Shown here one piece after another: positions 23,713 through 35,930 of a DNA stretch of 64,000 bases (the stretch's first letter is position 1; every line of letters starts with the position of its first letter). The translations under genes were made by a program, and so were the position numbers. The DNA is taken from positions 1,922,001 through 1,986,000 of the forward strand of contig NC_085855.1 in the NCBI RefSeq assembly GCF_020906515.1, written 5' to 3'. The stretch comes from Vanrija pseudolonga. Taxonomy: Eukaryota; Basidiomycota; Tremellomycetes; Trichosporonales; Trichosporonaceae. Under the pieces are notes generated by a model. The model saw only the letters and a list, made by a program, of their open reading frames with translations. It ran no database searches and had not been told where the DNA came from.

Positions 23713-24829
23713 CTACTCATCGTCGTCGTCCTCGTTCTCGCGGACGACGGCGTAGATCTTGCGGCGGTTAGACTCGACCGCCGACTCCTGCGCCGCCTCC
23801 TTGAACAGTGCCTTGAGCAGTGCTGAGCGGACGGCCTTGGGCGAGGCCGCGTCGGCGCCAGCAGCGAGGGCGCTGCGCTCGGCAATGTGAGGGAATTCAG
23901 AGGTTGTAGCCGCGGCCTCCTTCTTGGCGCGCTTTGCCGGCCGCTCGTCCTCGTCCTCGTCCTCCTTGAGCGCAGCGAGCACCCGGTCAAACAGCACGCT
24001 CTGGAGGCGCTTGTGCACCGCCGGCGTGGTCGTGCGCGCCAGCAGCGCGATGTGTGGCGCGAGAATCGCCACCAGCGGCGCGGGCTCCACGTCCTCGTCC
24101 GCGAGCACCTTGTCCAGCTCCTCAAGGTACACGTCGGCCAAGTGCGTCGCGAGCGACGAGGGCACGGCGCGGTCCTGCCAGCTCATGGGGCCCGACTTGG
24201 CGCTCATGATGTCGTTGACGGCGCTGACGGCGGCTTCGCTCCACCCTGCGCGCGCGAGGAGACGGAACGTCGCGTTGACGTAGCGACGGATAAGCATGTA
24301 GTATTTGTCCATCCTGCGGCGTCAGCCCATGTGTCGGGATCGCGCGCCCACCTCAACCGGTCGATGCCGTTCCACTCGCGCACGAGCGACGTCCAGAACC
24401 CCTCGAGGAAGGCGATCGCCGCCTCGAGCTTGGCCGCCTCCTTCTCCTTCTTGCCGCCCTTGACGGCCGGGCTGATGTCGAGCAGGAGGTTGGACAGCTC
24501 GCTCGCCAGGCCCTGCTGCACGAGCGGCTTGTCCGACATCCAGAAGCAGTAGAACAAGCCCTTCCACAGCTTGGCCATCTCGGCGTCCTCGAGACGCGTG
24601 TACGTCGACGAGGCGCCGTTGTCGCCGCCGCGCGAGAGGAACGCGCGGAGGTTGGCGATGGCCGCGTCGCGGACCTTCTTGTCTGGGGTTGGAGTGAGCT
24701 GGGCTGCTCGAAGTCTACGAAGCTCGACTCACCGGTATGCGCGAGCTGCTTGCCGAATGGCACGGCGGCCTCAACCTTGGGCTCTGGTGCCGGCGCCCGT
24801 CCCTTGCCCTTTCTTGCTGCTGTCGACAT
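23713..24829 (-). CDS. RRP1: Nucleolar rRNA-processing protein Rrp1 (Nop52)
   Basis: Needed for processing of 27S pre-rRNA to 25S and 5.8S in the nucleolus. Minus strand, three exons. Begins MSTAARKGKGRAPAPEPK and PFGKQLAHT, then DKKVRDAAIANLRAFL. The family core WKGLFYCFWMSDKPLVQQ and LASELSNLLL is clear, followed by FLEGFWTSLVREWNGIDRLR joined across an intron to MDKYYMLIRRYVNATFRLL. The C-terminal part carries a basic stretch (RPAKRAKKE) and ends in an acidic tail ENEDDDDE. Length (about 340 residues) fits fungal Rrp1. The start is divergent from the Smr gene; GTCACGTGAC sits in their shared promoter. Confidence 0.92.
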
Positions 24830-25162
24830 GTTGCTGCTCGTTGTGGAGATGAGTATGCTGGCTGCTCATGTTGTGTCTGTCGTTCATCATGGCTCACGTT
24901 CAACTTTTGGAGATTGTCACGTGACTGGGGTTGTCGTTCATACGTAATCACGGCACCACACGTTTCAGGGGTTGGCGTTTGGCTGGTCTGCGCGCCGCGA
25001 CTGGGTCAACAAACAGGAGAGTTAGTACCCCCGGCCATCGACGACGACGACAACAACAACATCGACGACGGCCTTGTGGATAGCAGCTACGGCGCGATAT
25101 AGGAGTACTACGGCTACGGACGCGCACACTCCACCTAGATCACCGCCCAAGCGACAGCCACG
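24830..25162. promoter_or_regulatory. Divergent RRP1 / Smr promoter with GTCACGTGAC
   Basis: 333 bp. A 10-bp palindrome GTCACGTGAC lies at 24916-24925, about 90 bp from the RRP1 start. It is a bHLH/Cbf1-type core. Use by RRP1 is inferred. Confidence 0.5.
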
Positions 25163-26396
25163 ATGGGAAACAACCCACTGCTTGACATCTGTCAGGCCCT
25201 GCTCGGCATCTTCTGCGGCAACAACAACCAGCAGAACCAGCAGCAGGGGCAGCAGTACAACCAGCAGCAGGGCCAGGGCCAGCAGCAGTGGAACCAGTAC
25301 CCCGCGCAGCAGCAGCCTCAGTGGAACCAGGCGCCGGGGCAAGGCGCATGGCAGGGGCAGCCGGGCCAGCAGCAGCAGCAACAGCAGAACAACTACCCTC
25401 CCGGCAGCGGGGCATGGAACAACAATAACCAGCAGCATGGTGGCCAGCAGCAGCAGCAGCATGGCAAGCCGCACGGTGGCATGGTGCGTGGTGTGGCGGA
25501 GCGGGCGCTGATCTGCAGAACCAGGACCAGGCAAATGCCACCAACGCGCAGTACACCCAGTGGCGGAATGACGCGCGGCGCGAGGGCGACCAGGCGCACA
25601 AGTGAGCGCGAGCGGGGGCCGGGGCGGGGGACAATGGCCCGCATTGCCTCTCACCGTACCGACTAACACCACCGCAGGGCGTTTGCCGACTCGCAGAACG
25701 CGTACAAGTGAGCTTCGTATCGCAGAGCAAGCTGACAGCCAGGTCTGGCGACGGAGCGCGCGCAAAACAGCTCAGCGAGCAGGGAAAGCAGCACCAGGCC
25801 AACCAGCAGAGACTAGACGGCCAGGCGTCGGACTGGATCTTCAGAGGTGCGTGAGGTGTGATGGGACGTGAGGCCGCTGGGCCCCGCTTGCCTGCGGCCG
25901 GAGGCCGGAGCGTCGGCCCATGGCGCCAGCAGCCCTGCTACAGCCTCACCCGCCCCCTTTGCACCCCGCTCACACACCACCACAGAGAACAACAAGACGC
26001 AGCCCCACGGCACGATCGACCTGCACGGCCTGTATGTCAAGGAGGCGATCGAGCGGGTGGAAAGCGCGATCGCGGACGGGCAGCGCTCTGGCGCGCAGGA
26101 GCTGCGCGTGATTACCGGCAAGGGCATCCATTCGCAGAACCACCAGGCGAAGATCAAGCCTGCGGTGGAGCAGCTGATGCAGAAGTGGGTCGGCGGCGTG
26201 GCGTGGTGCGCGAGAAACGCAAAAGCTGATGCCAACGCCCAGGTACAACCTCGCGGCCGAGATCGACCCGCGCAATACCGGCGTGCTCGTCGTCTACCTC
26301 CAGGGCGGAGGCGGATCGGGCGGCGGTCGGACGCGCGACGCCGGCGGCCTGGTGGACCAGATCCAGCGGGGTAACCAGGACTGTGTGATCATGTAG
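25163..26396 (+). CDS. DUF1771-Smr domain protein
   Basis: Probable nucic-acid-acting protein (Smr domains are often RNA or DNA endonucleases in translation quality control). Six exons. The N-terminus MGNNPLLDICQALLGIFCG precedes about 90 residues rich in Gln, Asn and Gly. The DUF1771 helix pair follows (QYTQWRNDARREGDQAHKAF and GARAKQLSEQGKQHQ). The Smr domain begins TIDLHGLYVKEAIERVESAI and contains ELRVITGKGIHSQNHQAKIK; LDLHG-type and TGKGxHS motifs are both present. It ends QRGNQDCVIM. Related to yeast YPL199C and S. pombe homologues. The polyQ head is typical of basidiomycete versions. Enzymatic activity is not shown by the sequence alone. Confidence 0.9.
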
Positions 26397-28231
26397 AGAG
26401 CGTAGGCGCGATACACGCCTGGTACTGCCGGCGGCAGATGACTCACGGTTGCCGCCGCGGCGTCAGGATGCATCTTGTATAATGTTGCAGTGTGCGCTGC
26501 GAGGCACGATAAAGCCGTCTATTGCCTGGTGTGCGCGGTGCGCGGTGCGCCGATGCGGCGGCATGGTGCGTGCGGCTACGGCAGCGGCTGCGGCTGTGGC
26601 TGTGGCAATGGCAAGATGTCACGAATGTGTCGCGATACGCTCGCTGACAGTGATTTGTTGGCTCTGTGCCGCACCGCCCTGAAGCGAGTGGCAGTATCTC
26701 GCTAGCCCTGGGCAAGCTTGCCGCCAGCAGCAAGCAGTCTAGTCACCCCATGTGATCGCCCCTTCCTCGAGCAGGCTCGGATGACATCTGGCCCACACGC
26801 CCGCCGTCGAGCAAGCACAATGACAGCACGTCGCACGCACACACACGCTGCTGTGCCGAGTAGAGCAATACGTTGTCCGCTCTGCCCCCACCCGTGTCCT
26901 CGCTGCGCGATCAAGAATGCACACCACCCACCCCCTCGGCTCTGACTCGCCTCGCCTACATCGCTCAGCAGCGCTCTGCCGCCGCCTCCCTACATAATTG
27001 CGGCAACGCAATCACGTTTCCGGGGCACCAGGATTGACGGAGTTCCGCTGCTCGGGTCAACCCGCTTGCTCGCCGCTTGTCCCAATCAGACGCGGCCAAA
27101 AGTCGCCGGCGCAGCGTCAGCCGGCCATTGCCGCGGGCGATGTCGCGGCCGTGTGTGGGTGGGTGGGGGTGGTATGGGCGTGGGTACAGCGGGCGCCTGG
27201 GATGCTATCTTGGCGTGTGTTTTGGTCAGCACGAGCTCGTCGTGGCCTCCCTCCCTCGCGTGCTAGCTGGCTGCCGAGACTAGGTGTTCTTGGCGCGGCG
27301 CAGGTTTTTTCGTCGCTCGCGCCATGTACACGCCAGGTGACATCCACCGCGCGCGCGCTCGCGCGCTTTATCGGCCCGGCTGGCCAGGTGCATGCTGCAG
27401 TACAGCAGGTGGGATTTGTGGCATGGGTCGTCGGCAGCCAAGTCCGGCAAGGCGCCGGCGGAGGGTCGTGTCCGCTTGTCTTGCAGGGTGAAAATTGCGT
27501 TTTGTGGTAATGGCCCCGTTCCGTTCACGGTCCGATTTGAACACTGAGTGTGTGTGTACAGTCAAGTGTCGTCTAAGTGGCCCCCCTGGCTGGCAGGTGA
27601 GATGTCAGCCCCTGGGCCCTTCCCTCCGCTGTTGCGCCCCCCGTCTAAAACCCCTGCTGCCTGCTGCCCCCCTTGACGGCCCTCGGCTCGCCTCTTTCCC
27701 CCCCGCCGTCTGGTTCAAGCCGCTCACTCACCGTCCAGCATCCAACCCCTTCCCCTCCCCCCCCCCCCCCCCATCAGTGCAAGCACCAACCACCCATCCC
27801 ACCCACGTCTACCTACCCACCCACCCACCCACCCCCACATCCATCCCACCACAAGCAACTCTTCTGCATCAACACACAATACAACACACGACCCACTCAC
27901 AGGTCACCACTCCCTCACGCACCGCCTCCCATCCTTTGCCCCTCTCCTCCTCTCCTCACTCATCCTCTCCTCCCCCCCGCCGTCTCCCACCCCGCCCCCC
28001 TTTGTGTTTCCCCACTCTGAGCCCCCGCCGCCTTCCTCCGCCCGCAACCCACCCAGCCCAGCCAGCCAGCCTCCATTCCGCCCGCCGGCCTGATTCATAA
28101 ACCTCGAGCCCCGCACTTGCCAACTCGCCATCATCCCATCCTCACCTCCTACTGTTCATTGCAACCAAAGCTAGCTATCAGTAACCAAGTAGCCTTCAAG
28201 GCTACTGCTCTACCCGGTTTCACCTTTCAAC
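26397..28231. other. Long upstream region of the Reg1-like gene
   Basis: 1.8 kb with no supported gene. From about 27690 to the ATG the plus strand is strongly C/T-rich and contains no ATG, as expected of a long 5' leader. A run of 16 C lies at 27757-27772. The part from 26400 to 27600 holds only short open frames without recognisable content. Confidence 0.45.
27757..27772. repeat. Poly-C tract (16 C)
   Basis: Uninterrupted C run about 460 nt upstream of the Reg1-like ATG, within the pyrimidine-rich leader. The other strand is a poly-G run that could form a quadruplex. Confidence 0.85.
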
Positions 28232-30617
28232 ATGGCGCAGATCATCCCCCCGATCGTAAGTGTCCGGTGCCAAGGGGCCAAGGTCCACCAACCAACACCA
28301 CCACCACACCGCTTATTCATCCAAACTCACAATGTCACCAGACCTCGCTGCCCGTCGACTCGAATGCGGCCCCCTCGGTTGAGGACATCCAGGACAAGCT
28401 TCCATCCATCTGTGTCGACTACTTGTCGCACAACTGGACAGAAGAGGATGTGTGGGCCTCTTGGCGTAACATGACCAGGCACAAGCACGAGATTGCCAAT
28501 GGTGTCCGTCTCGAGAACGCGAGCTGGAGAACGTGGAACAAGCAGCGTAACAAGCTGAAAACCATCAGCCCAGAGACCCTCAACTGGTGAGTGTGGTTGT
28601 TGGATCGCGGTGGACGTGGTTGTTATGGCATGCGGGGGTCGCGTTTGGGGGTCGCCTGGGGTTGGTGTAGGCTCCACTCGGAAACGTGCGCGGTCTCGCG
28701 GCGCAAATGCCGCCACCCGGATGTGTTGACCACCGACCGTCCTTTCCGTCCACTCCTACCGCATTTTGCATATTGCCGTCGCTAACAATGCACACAGGCT
28801 CAAGGACTCGGACGTCACATGGCTGTATGGGCCTTTGCACACTGCCAGTGTCGAGCCAGTGCGGCCACTCAAGATTTCGTCGACAGACGACAGAATCGGC
28901 CTTGACCGCCCAACCGGAGCAAAGAGCATTCTCAAGCACCGCACGTTATCCGAGTTGCTCAGCATCCCCAACCCATCATCGCCTGTTCTCGAGGCCACGG
29001 AAGACGATGACTCTTCGGGTGACGAGGAACACCCCCGCAGACCCGGAATTCCAAAGGCAAAGTCGGAGGTTAATGTCCGCCGCTCGGTGTCCCTACGCGA
29101 TACGCGTCGCCGCTCGCCTTCCACATTGCGCAAGTCGGGCTCGCCCACCACCGAGGTCCCATACAAGGACTCTGGCAAGCGTCACATCTCGTTCAACACA
29201 TTTGTTGAGCAAGTCATTGCACTCGACGAGCCTCTTATTAGCACACGCGGCAATGTCGATTCGGATGACGACGACATGCTCGAGATGCGTTCTAGCTCGT
29301 CCAGGCACTCGGGACGCAGCCGCGCTTCGTCTATTACCTCGTCAACATCCATCACCATTGCAAAGATTGCTCCCGCAATGCTCAAGACCACTGGCACATT
29401 TACCACCAACCCCAATCTGCCAAAGATGGTCTATCAGCCCCCGCCCGAGTACCTACCCTCCCCGCAGGAGCAGCAGCCAGTGGCGTCGCCTTTCGACATC
29501 CCTTCGCCCATCGTCTTGGTGCCCGGCAACCGCTGGAACGCGACCGACGACGAAGACGAGTACAGCCACGGGAGAGACTACTTTGGCGGTCCCGACCTCT
29601 CGGGTACCAGCCCCGCTCGCGCTGGAGCGGCGGGCAGTTATGGCCGCGCACCAGCAGTTCAGCCTCCCCCTGCCCAGCCCAAGTGGCGCCTGCCGAATGC
29701 CTCGCTTGACGCTGCGTCCTCGTCCTCTTCGTCGTCGTCGCTCAACGCGAATGGCGTCCCGTCGCCCCAGCCTGGCAGGAGTATTCTCAAGGTCAGGCCA
29801 CCCACGGTCAACGCTGTCACGCCCGAGCCAGTCTCGCCTCCGGCTCACTTCAACTACAACCCCTCGGTTGCTACGGGTATTGGAGGCATGTTTGGCGGAT
29901 ACGAGGGCTTGCCAGTTGGCTCACCGTCCAACGAGGAGCGCGGCCGGTCGACCTCGACAACCGAGGGCCGTGGTCGCTCGACCTCGCGTGGTGCTGGTTC
30001 TTCCCAATATGACCGCTCGGCATCTTCGCGCGGCACGTCGACCAGCTCGTCGAGCTCGGTCTCGCGCTCACCAGTAGACAACACGCCGGTCAAGGCTGCT
30101 GCTTCGGCTGCCGCTGCCGCCCAGCCCAAGACCACTACTGCCGGTGGTGACGCCATGGACGTTGACTACTCGCCTGAGCGCTCATCTACCCCCACCCCCC
30201 ACTCTTCTCCCCAAGTGAGTAACCTACTAATCAGCGCGAGGCGAGGGATTCATCTGACTGACTCAGCAATAGATTGTCTTCCGTCCGCTGAAAGACACAT
30301 CGCCCAACTCCCTTCCCCACCCCTCGTCCAACAATCGTCTTGGCTCCGCTGGCCTCGAGCCCGAGCTTCCTGTCACCGAGTCGCCCACGTCTGATGTTGG
30401 CGCAGCGTCTGTTGCGTACACCACTGCGCAGCCAACACTGTCGCAGCCAGTCGACGACGATGACGGATCTACGCTTATTGGCCGTGCCACCAACATTGCC
30501 AACACGGCCAAGGACCTTCTCGGTGCCCTCTGGTACGGAGCTCAGGACGACAACAACCGGCCACGGGGTGGCCAGCAAACGGGCCGTCGTCATGCTCGCG
30601 GAGCGTCGCTAGGCTAA
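28232..30617 (+). CDS. REG1: Reg1-type PP1 regulatory subunit (GATA_AreA / DUF1752)
   Basis: Targets protein phosphatase 1 (Glc7) in glucose repression in yeast; the role here is inferred. Exons 28232-28255, 28342-28586, 28798 to about 30213, and a last exon to 30617. The N-terminal domain has CVDYLSHNWTEEDVWASWR, then RLENASWRTWNKQRNKLK and SPETLNWLKDSDVTWLYGPL, the diagnostic Reg1/AreA-like block. At about residue 215 lies KRHISFNTFVEQVIALDEP, whose KxHISF core is an RVxF-type PP1 docking site matching Reg1. The remainder is Ser/Pro-rich with RSTSTTEGRGRSTSR-type sites. The last exon starts IVFRPL and ends RGASLG. Reg2 is the alternative name; paralogy cannot be settled. Confidence 0.9.
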
Positions 30618-31423
30618 ACACACATGCCTCCACAATCAAAACAACCATCCATCACACCACCAGGCCTCGCTTGCAAGAACTTAATCAACTCGAACAACGC
30701 TGTCACTCTCATGCCCTCAATGCCCCTTTGTAACAACCCAACACTCACAACAACACACACACACAATCAAGCAACACGTGTAACCTGTTTCTCTGCACTC
30801 TCCAAACTTGCATCCTCGCTCTCAAGAGCCCCGCCTCCTCACCGCTGTATCTCGTCAGCGGTACCATTGGGACTCTGGTCCGCGGTCGGGCGTCCACTTT
30901 CAATCACTCGGCTAGCTACTACTGTCATGCCGCAGGCTCATGGTCGGATAGACACTAGGTCGCGCAGCATGCATTGTACGTTGACGACGACGACGCAGCA
31001 GAGGAGCAGGAGATCTAGGAACGACGGGAGTGTGAACATGACTTGTGGCGTCAAGCCACTTGTGGCGGCCGAGACGCGTGGCGGCGCAGTGTGGCACTGA
31101 CATGTGTGGTGGGGGGCCACAGGCGGCCCACGCCAGCACGCCGACGCGCCAGCACGCGCCAGCCAGCCACGTCGCGAAGAAGCGTAACATGCAAACGCGC
31201 ATGTACGCGCGTGCAGGGATGGGTACGCCATGGAAAACGCACTTACTGCTGACTGGTGCCCTCTCAATGGCGACGGCGGCCAGCGCACAGATACATGGCA
31301 TGCAGTGTGCGCGTGTTATGTACGCCGCGGCACCACCACGTGCCTGTCGTCGCCGTGCGCCGTGCGCGGCGGCGTGCATGCAAGCCAACCCAAGCCAAGC
31401 CTCTGGCGCGCAGACGAGCAGGT

Positions 31424-31458
31424 AGGTCCGAGGTCCGAGGTCCGACACCGAGGTCCGA
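31424..31458. repeat. Tandem AGGTCCG units
   Basis: Three adjacent copies of AGGTCCG followed, after a 6-bp gap, by a fourth. Possible clustered binding site or simple slippage. Confidence 0.6.
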
Positions 31459-32594
31459 CAAGACATGTCCGATGGGCGCGCAGCTGGGCAGCGTTCAAGA
31501 CGAGGCAAGGCCGAAAGTCCCCACAGTGCAAGCAACGGCCATGCAATGCATTGGGCACGAGGACGCGTCGTGGCGTGGCGCGTATGTACGTACGGCGCGC
31601 GGCGGCCGCGGCGCAAGCCAGCAGTCAGCCGCCTTCGGCGCCCGTCGCGCCCGTCGCGCGCATTCCTTCTCCTCGCGAGCGACTTTTGCTCGGTTCCAGT
31701 CAGTCCAGACGAACGAACGGACCGCCCGACACGACACGGCACGACACGACCAGTAACGACAGGCGCGGCGAGTGAGGTACAAGCGACAGCCGGGATCGGC
31801 GGTGGTGTGTGTGCTGTTGTGGGCGGGAACACATGCACGCATGCTTGTGTAAGAGGCACCACGAGCACCACCACGAATCGCCGTGCCCCCTGCGCGCTGC
31901 ACCCACACTGCTCTGTGGGACTCGCCGCGTCGTCGGCGGACAAGTATAAGGTCACGCCGCGACGCCCTCGGCCTTGGCCCGCCCTGCGCGCGCCCCACCC
32001 CGACAAAGAAAGCGACACGACGACGGCGTCTTCTGCGCCCGCCGCGAGGCGGACAGCGTGGACAGACACGCGGTGACTGCCGAGCGCTGTCTGTCGTGTA
32101 GTGCCCGCCCGCCCCCCGCCCACGCCGCGCGCGTGACGCAACACCACCCACGTCCCGGGCCGCGCCCGCCGAGCAGGAAGACATTGATTTCTCAAGGCAA
32201 TCGTGCCGTGCGCGTCGGACAAGTCAAGTCGAGTGGAGCAAGCGTGTGCGGCGCCGTCGTCGTCGCGTTGGTTGGGGCAAACCTTGTCGCCGCCTACGGC
32301 CGGGGTACGCACGAGGCGGCGCGGCGTGGTGGCGGGGGCCGCGCAGTCCACGTAACTGCGCCGTCTTGGGCCAGCAGCTCGCTGCGTTGGTGCTATGTGC
32401 TGACTGCTGCTGCGCCCCCATCGTGCCATGCAGCGTGTGCGTGTTGTCTCCCAGCCCCTGTCCGTGTCCGTGTCGTTGCCTTGTTGCGTGGTTGCCGTGC
32501 GGCGCGGCGTGCACGGGCTTGCAGCAAAAGTCAAGTCACCTGAGGAAGAAATGCAAGGCTCGAGGGGCGCCGTGGCGTGGCGTGTGGCGCGGCA

Positions 32595-32615
32595 TGTGTG
32601 TGTGTGTGTGTGTGT
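32595..32615. repeat. (TG)n microsatellite
   Basis: About ten TG units. Simple-sequence repeat in the gene-free upstream region. Confidence 0.85.
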
Positions 32616-33707
32616 CGTGACGCCAGTGACCCTTGTTGCTTGCCGTTGTTGCCTCGCGCCAGAAGCACCGACAACACACACACCGCCCAGCACACACGGG
32701 GGGCACTGCAGCTGCACGCCTGCTTACTGTTCTTCTTCTTCTTCTGCTGCTGCTTCTGCTTCGTGCCCAAGGGGGCAAAAGGGCAACAGGGCAACGACGG
32801 GGCGACGCGCAACGCACAAAAGCGTCACGACGATGCAGAAAGATATCTGCTCACAACTTTCGTCTCGCGAACAAGACCCACCCACCTACGTTACGCCCGC
32901 CCGCTTCTGATCGCCCTCAGCAGCACAAGCACCACCAGCACCACCGCCCAGCCTAGACTTGACCACAACCAACGACCAACGACGAGCATCAGCGCAGCGC
33001 CCCGGAGCGATCTCTCCCACCCACAATCCACAATCCACAATCAGAATCGACAATCGAGAATCACACCACGGCGCAACGATCGCACGCTGGCCTTGGAGCG
33101 AAGAGCAGAGCAGAGCGGCGTCGCACATCCCCCGACACGTCGCTCATCAGTGAGTTGGCGGGAAGGGAGAAGAAACACACAGCTGACGAGTCGGGAAGTT
33201 GTCGCTGCCGTCTTGGTCGTCGTCGCCCTCGTCACCATCACTGTTGTCTTCTTGCACCAGTCACCTTTTTGCGCCCTCCTCTGCTGTCACCTTGTCTTGT
33301 TGGCTCGCTCGCTCGCAACACGACAAACCTACGCCCCTCTGCATTATCCCGCCGCCGCAGCGCGCTCGCACCGCACGACTGACTGCTTTGCTCTGTCTCC
33401 TCTCTCTCCGTGGGAAGCCTGCCCCCCTGCCGCCTCGCTCTCTCGCTCGCTCGCTTGTTCCTTTCAACATTGCGCCCTCTATTACACCCCTCCCCTCTCC
33501 CCGTTCCCCCGTCCCCCCTTGTTGTCCTCGTCACTGCTTCCCCTTCCTCGCTTTTCTCCTACTGGAGCAGAGCGCACGCTTCAGGCATTGTACAGCTAGC
33601 TAGCTAGAGCTTGAGAAGGGTCCTTTCTTCCCTCAACCCACTCCCCCTTCTCTCTCCCATCCCCTTCTTATCCAGAGCATTGTTCCCTGCCGCGTTGGAG
33701 GGGGGGT

Positions 33708-33714
33708 TATAAAT
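33708..33714 (+). promoter_or_regulatory. TATA-like element
   Basis: TATAAAT 194 bp upstream of the C2H2 gene ATG, in otherwise GC/CT-rich DNA, so it stands out. Possible core promoter; unproven. Confidence 0.45.
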
Positions 33715-33907
33715 CATTAAAGACGTAGACTGCGACACCTTGACACCACACATTTCCCCCCCTTCTTGACACCTCTCTCCCTCACGGCCTGGGTGCCAGT
33801 TCTTGAACAGTCAACGACTTGCCGCAATTCGCGACATCACGGCCCCCTCCCACGACTTCTTGATCTTCCTCTTGCCTAGATCCCAGTGGCAAAAAGAGAA
33901 ACCCACA

Positions 33908-35301
33908 ATGGCGTCTCTCCCATCCCCAGTCGTACCACACGTCGACCCCGCTGGCCTCTCGATCCCCTCAGCCTACCGGGCCCAGCTACATGCCGAGTCG
34001 CACCACCGCAGTAACCCCTTCCGCGGACATCAGCAGCAGCAGCAGCAGCAGCAGCAGCCCCCACACCCCCAGCGCCTCAGTGACGACCCCCGCCCGTCTC
34101 CAAGCCCCACCACGAGCGCTAGCGACGCTGCTCTCGACTCCTCGCGGCCCATGCCTCCGCCTCCTGCTAGCACGGCGCCCACCGTCATGAGTCACTACAC
34201 CACCACGCCCAGCTTTTCGTCTGCCTCTACCTTTTCTCAGACCTTTTCTCCCCCGGCCGGCCCGGTGTTCCCCGCCTCCCCCGACAGCGCCCTCAGGACC
34301 ACGAGCCCCCGCCACTCGCCGTCGCACCACCGCGTTACCCCCCACGACCAGTACTGGCAGGCTCAGGCCCAGCAGCACCAGCAGCACCAGCACCAGCAAC
34401 AGGCTGCCCAGCAGGCGTACAACCCTTCGCCGCTTTACCGCTACGAGGTGGCGGAGGACGTAAACGACCACTACGCCCAGCAGCAGCACTACTACTACCC
34501 GGCCCAGTTCTACCAGCACTCGACGTCTCCCAGCCCCATTACACCACCAGCGCCACAGATGACGGCCCAGGAGAGACGCAGAGCCAAGGAGATTCTCAAG
34601 GCGCGGCGCCATGTTTGGTGGGTCGTGTGGCGTTTTCACTTTTTTCCGTTGAAACCGCCACAAAAATGTTACTCACACCACCAGCCCCATGTGTGACAAG
34701 CGCTTCAACCGCCCATCGTCACTCTCGACCCACATGTCGGTGCACACGGGTGCAAAGCGTATGTCTAGTGTTCTCTGCTGCGCTAACCTACCCCAGCGTA
34801 CCAGTGCAACCGCGAGGGCTGCGGACGGCGCTTCTCCGTCTCATCCAACCTTCGCCGCCACGAGCGTGTAAGTGGCCCGAGCACCGCGCATTTGTTTCGC
34901 CATGCTCACCACTCCAGACCCACGACATGCGGGGCTCGCGTAACTCCAAGACGGCCGACATCTCGTCCCCGAGAACGCCGGCGCGCCAGCCCGCCCCTCA
35001 GCTGCAGCTCCAGCAGACGCCACAGACCCCGCACCCCGCCTCGCCGGCGACAACGACGACCACGACGGCGGCGGCGGGCATGTTCGCCCCGCAGTACCAG
35101 TACGTCTACCAGTCGGCGTACCCGCAGCAAGTCGAGTACGGCATGTGGCACGGGGCGGGCGGGCTGCGCCAGTACGCCATCACGCGCCGCGACTCCGTCG
35201 CGCCCACTAGCGCCGTCGTGCAGCCCACCACTCCGCCCACGCCGCCGCAGCCCATCCTCATGCCCCAGCCTACAAAATCTAACAGCCTCATGCTGAGCTG
35301 A
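33908..35301 (+). CDS. C2H2 zinc-finger transcription factor
   Basis: Probable sequence-specific DNA-binding regulator. Four exons. The first (about 235 residues) starts MASLPSPVVPHVDPAGLSIP, has a polyQ run (nine Q from 34030) and Pro/Ser/Gln-rich sequence typical of activation regions, and ends QERRRAKEILKARRHV. The two tandem fingers are spliced together across introns: CPMCDKRFNRPSSLSTHMS-VHTGAK and YQCNREGCGRRFSVSSNLRR-HERTH. Both keep Cys2His2 spacing and a TGAKPY-type linker. The C-terminal 120 residues are Thr/Pro/Gln-rich with repeated TPP. Finger sequences resemble fungal NRPSSL-type two-finger factors, but I cannot name the orthologue. In-frame codons upstream lack an ATG, so 33908 is the start. 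Confidence 0.9.
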
Positions 35302-35930
35302 GCTGAGGTGGCTAGGCCAGGGACCGCGGCCAAGTTTCCCTTCTTGCACACATTTCCTGGAACAATTTTTTCTGCAAATACATCTTGCGCCCATGAACAT
35401 GACGACACAGCGACGACACGCCCGCCGAGCGGAGCGCCGTACCCACTCTTGTAGATTGAAAACCATCGAGGCCGGAGAGATAGAAGAGATGCAAGTGATC
35501 TGTGTGTTGTGGTGTGGCGTCGCGTTGGGCCGACCCCTGGTGTTTGTTGCCGCGAAGTGGTGGTGCGAGGCGGGCGTACGACGGAATGCACGACACGCCC
35601 CAGTAACGTCAAGTGGAGCGGGCACGCTATGCACCGGCATCGACGCCCACTCTCGGGCTCGCTCATTCGCTCTCTTCCACGTCGCGGGACACCCACTGCT
35701 ATGACGTTCTTGCATCTAATGGACTTCTCGATGCCCACTACCCCGTGCTACTGCCGGTGAGGGGCACATCGGTGCGTGGGCGAGGGCACCCGGCCTTCAC
35801 CGACCTATGCCCCCCACATATCGTCAGGCAACCGTCTATCTCACTCTATCTCACCCTGCCCAATGTCACAGCGCCACGCTTCACTACTATGCCATACATT
35901 GTGCTCTCTACGTGCTCAAGTACCACGCCT
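35302..35930. other. Convergent 3' intergenic region
   Basis: Between the C2H2 gene and PRE9 3' ends. Only short open frames with no recognisable product. Confidence 0.4.

Larger units (their letters stand above)
30618..33907. other. Long upstream region of the C2H2 gene
   Basis: 3.3 kb, the longest gene-free stretch. It holds AGGTCCG repeats (31424-31458), a TG run (32595-32615) and C/T-rich sequence from about 33200 onward. A TATAAAT at 33708-33714 lies 200 bp before the ATG. One minus-strand frame stays open from 30912 to 32717, but its Arg/Ala/Cys/His-rich content is not protein-like. No gene is supported. Confidence 0.45.

Noticed and set aside
30912-32717. Minus-strand open frame of about 600 codons
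   Set aside because: Composition is dominated by Arg, Ala, Cys and His, with CA and TG repeats read as His/Thr runs; no domain and no splice logic. GC-rich DNA often lacks stops by chance.
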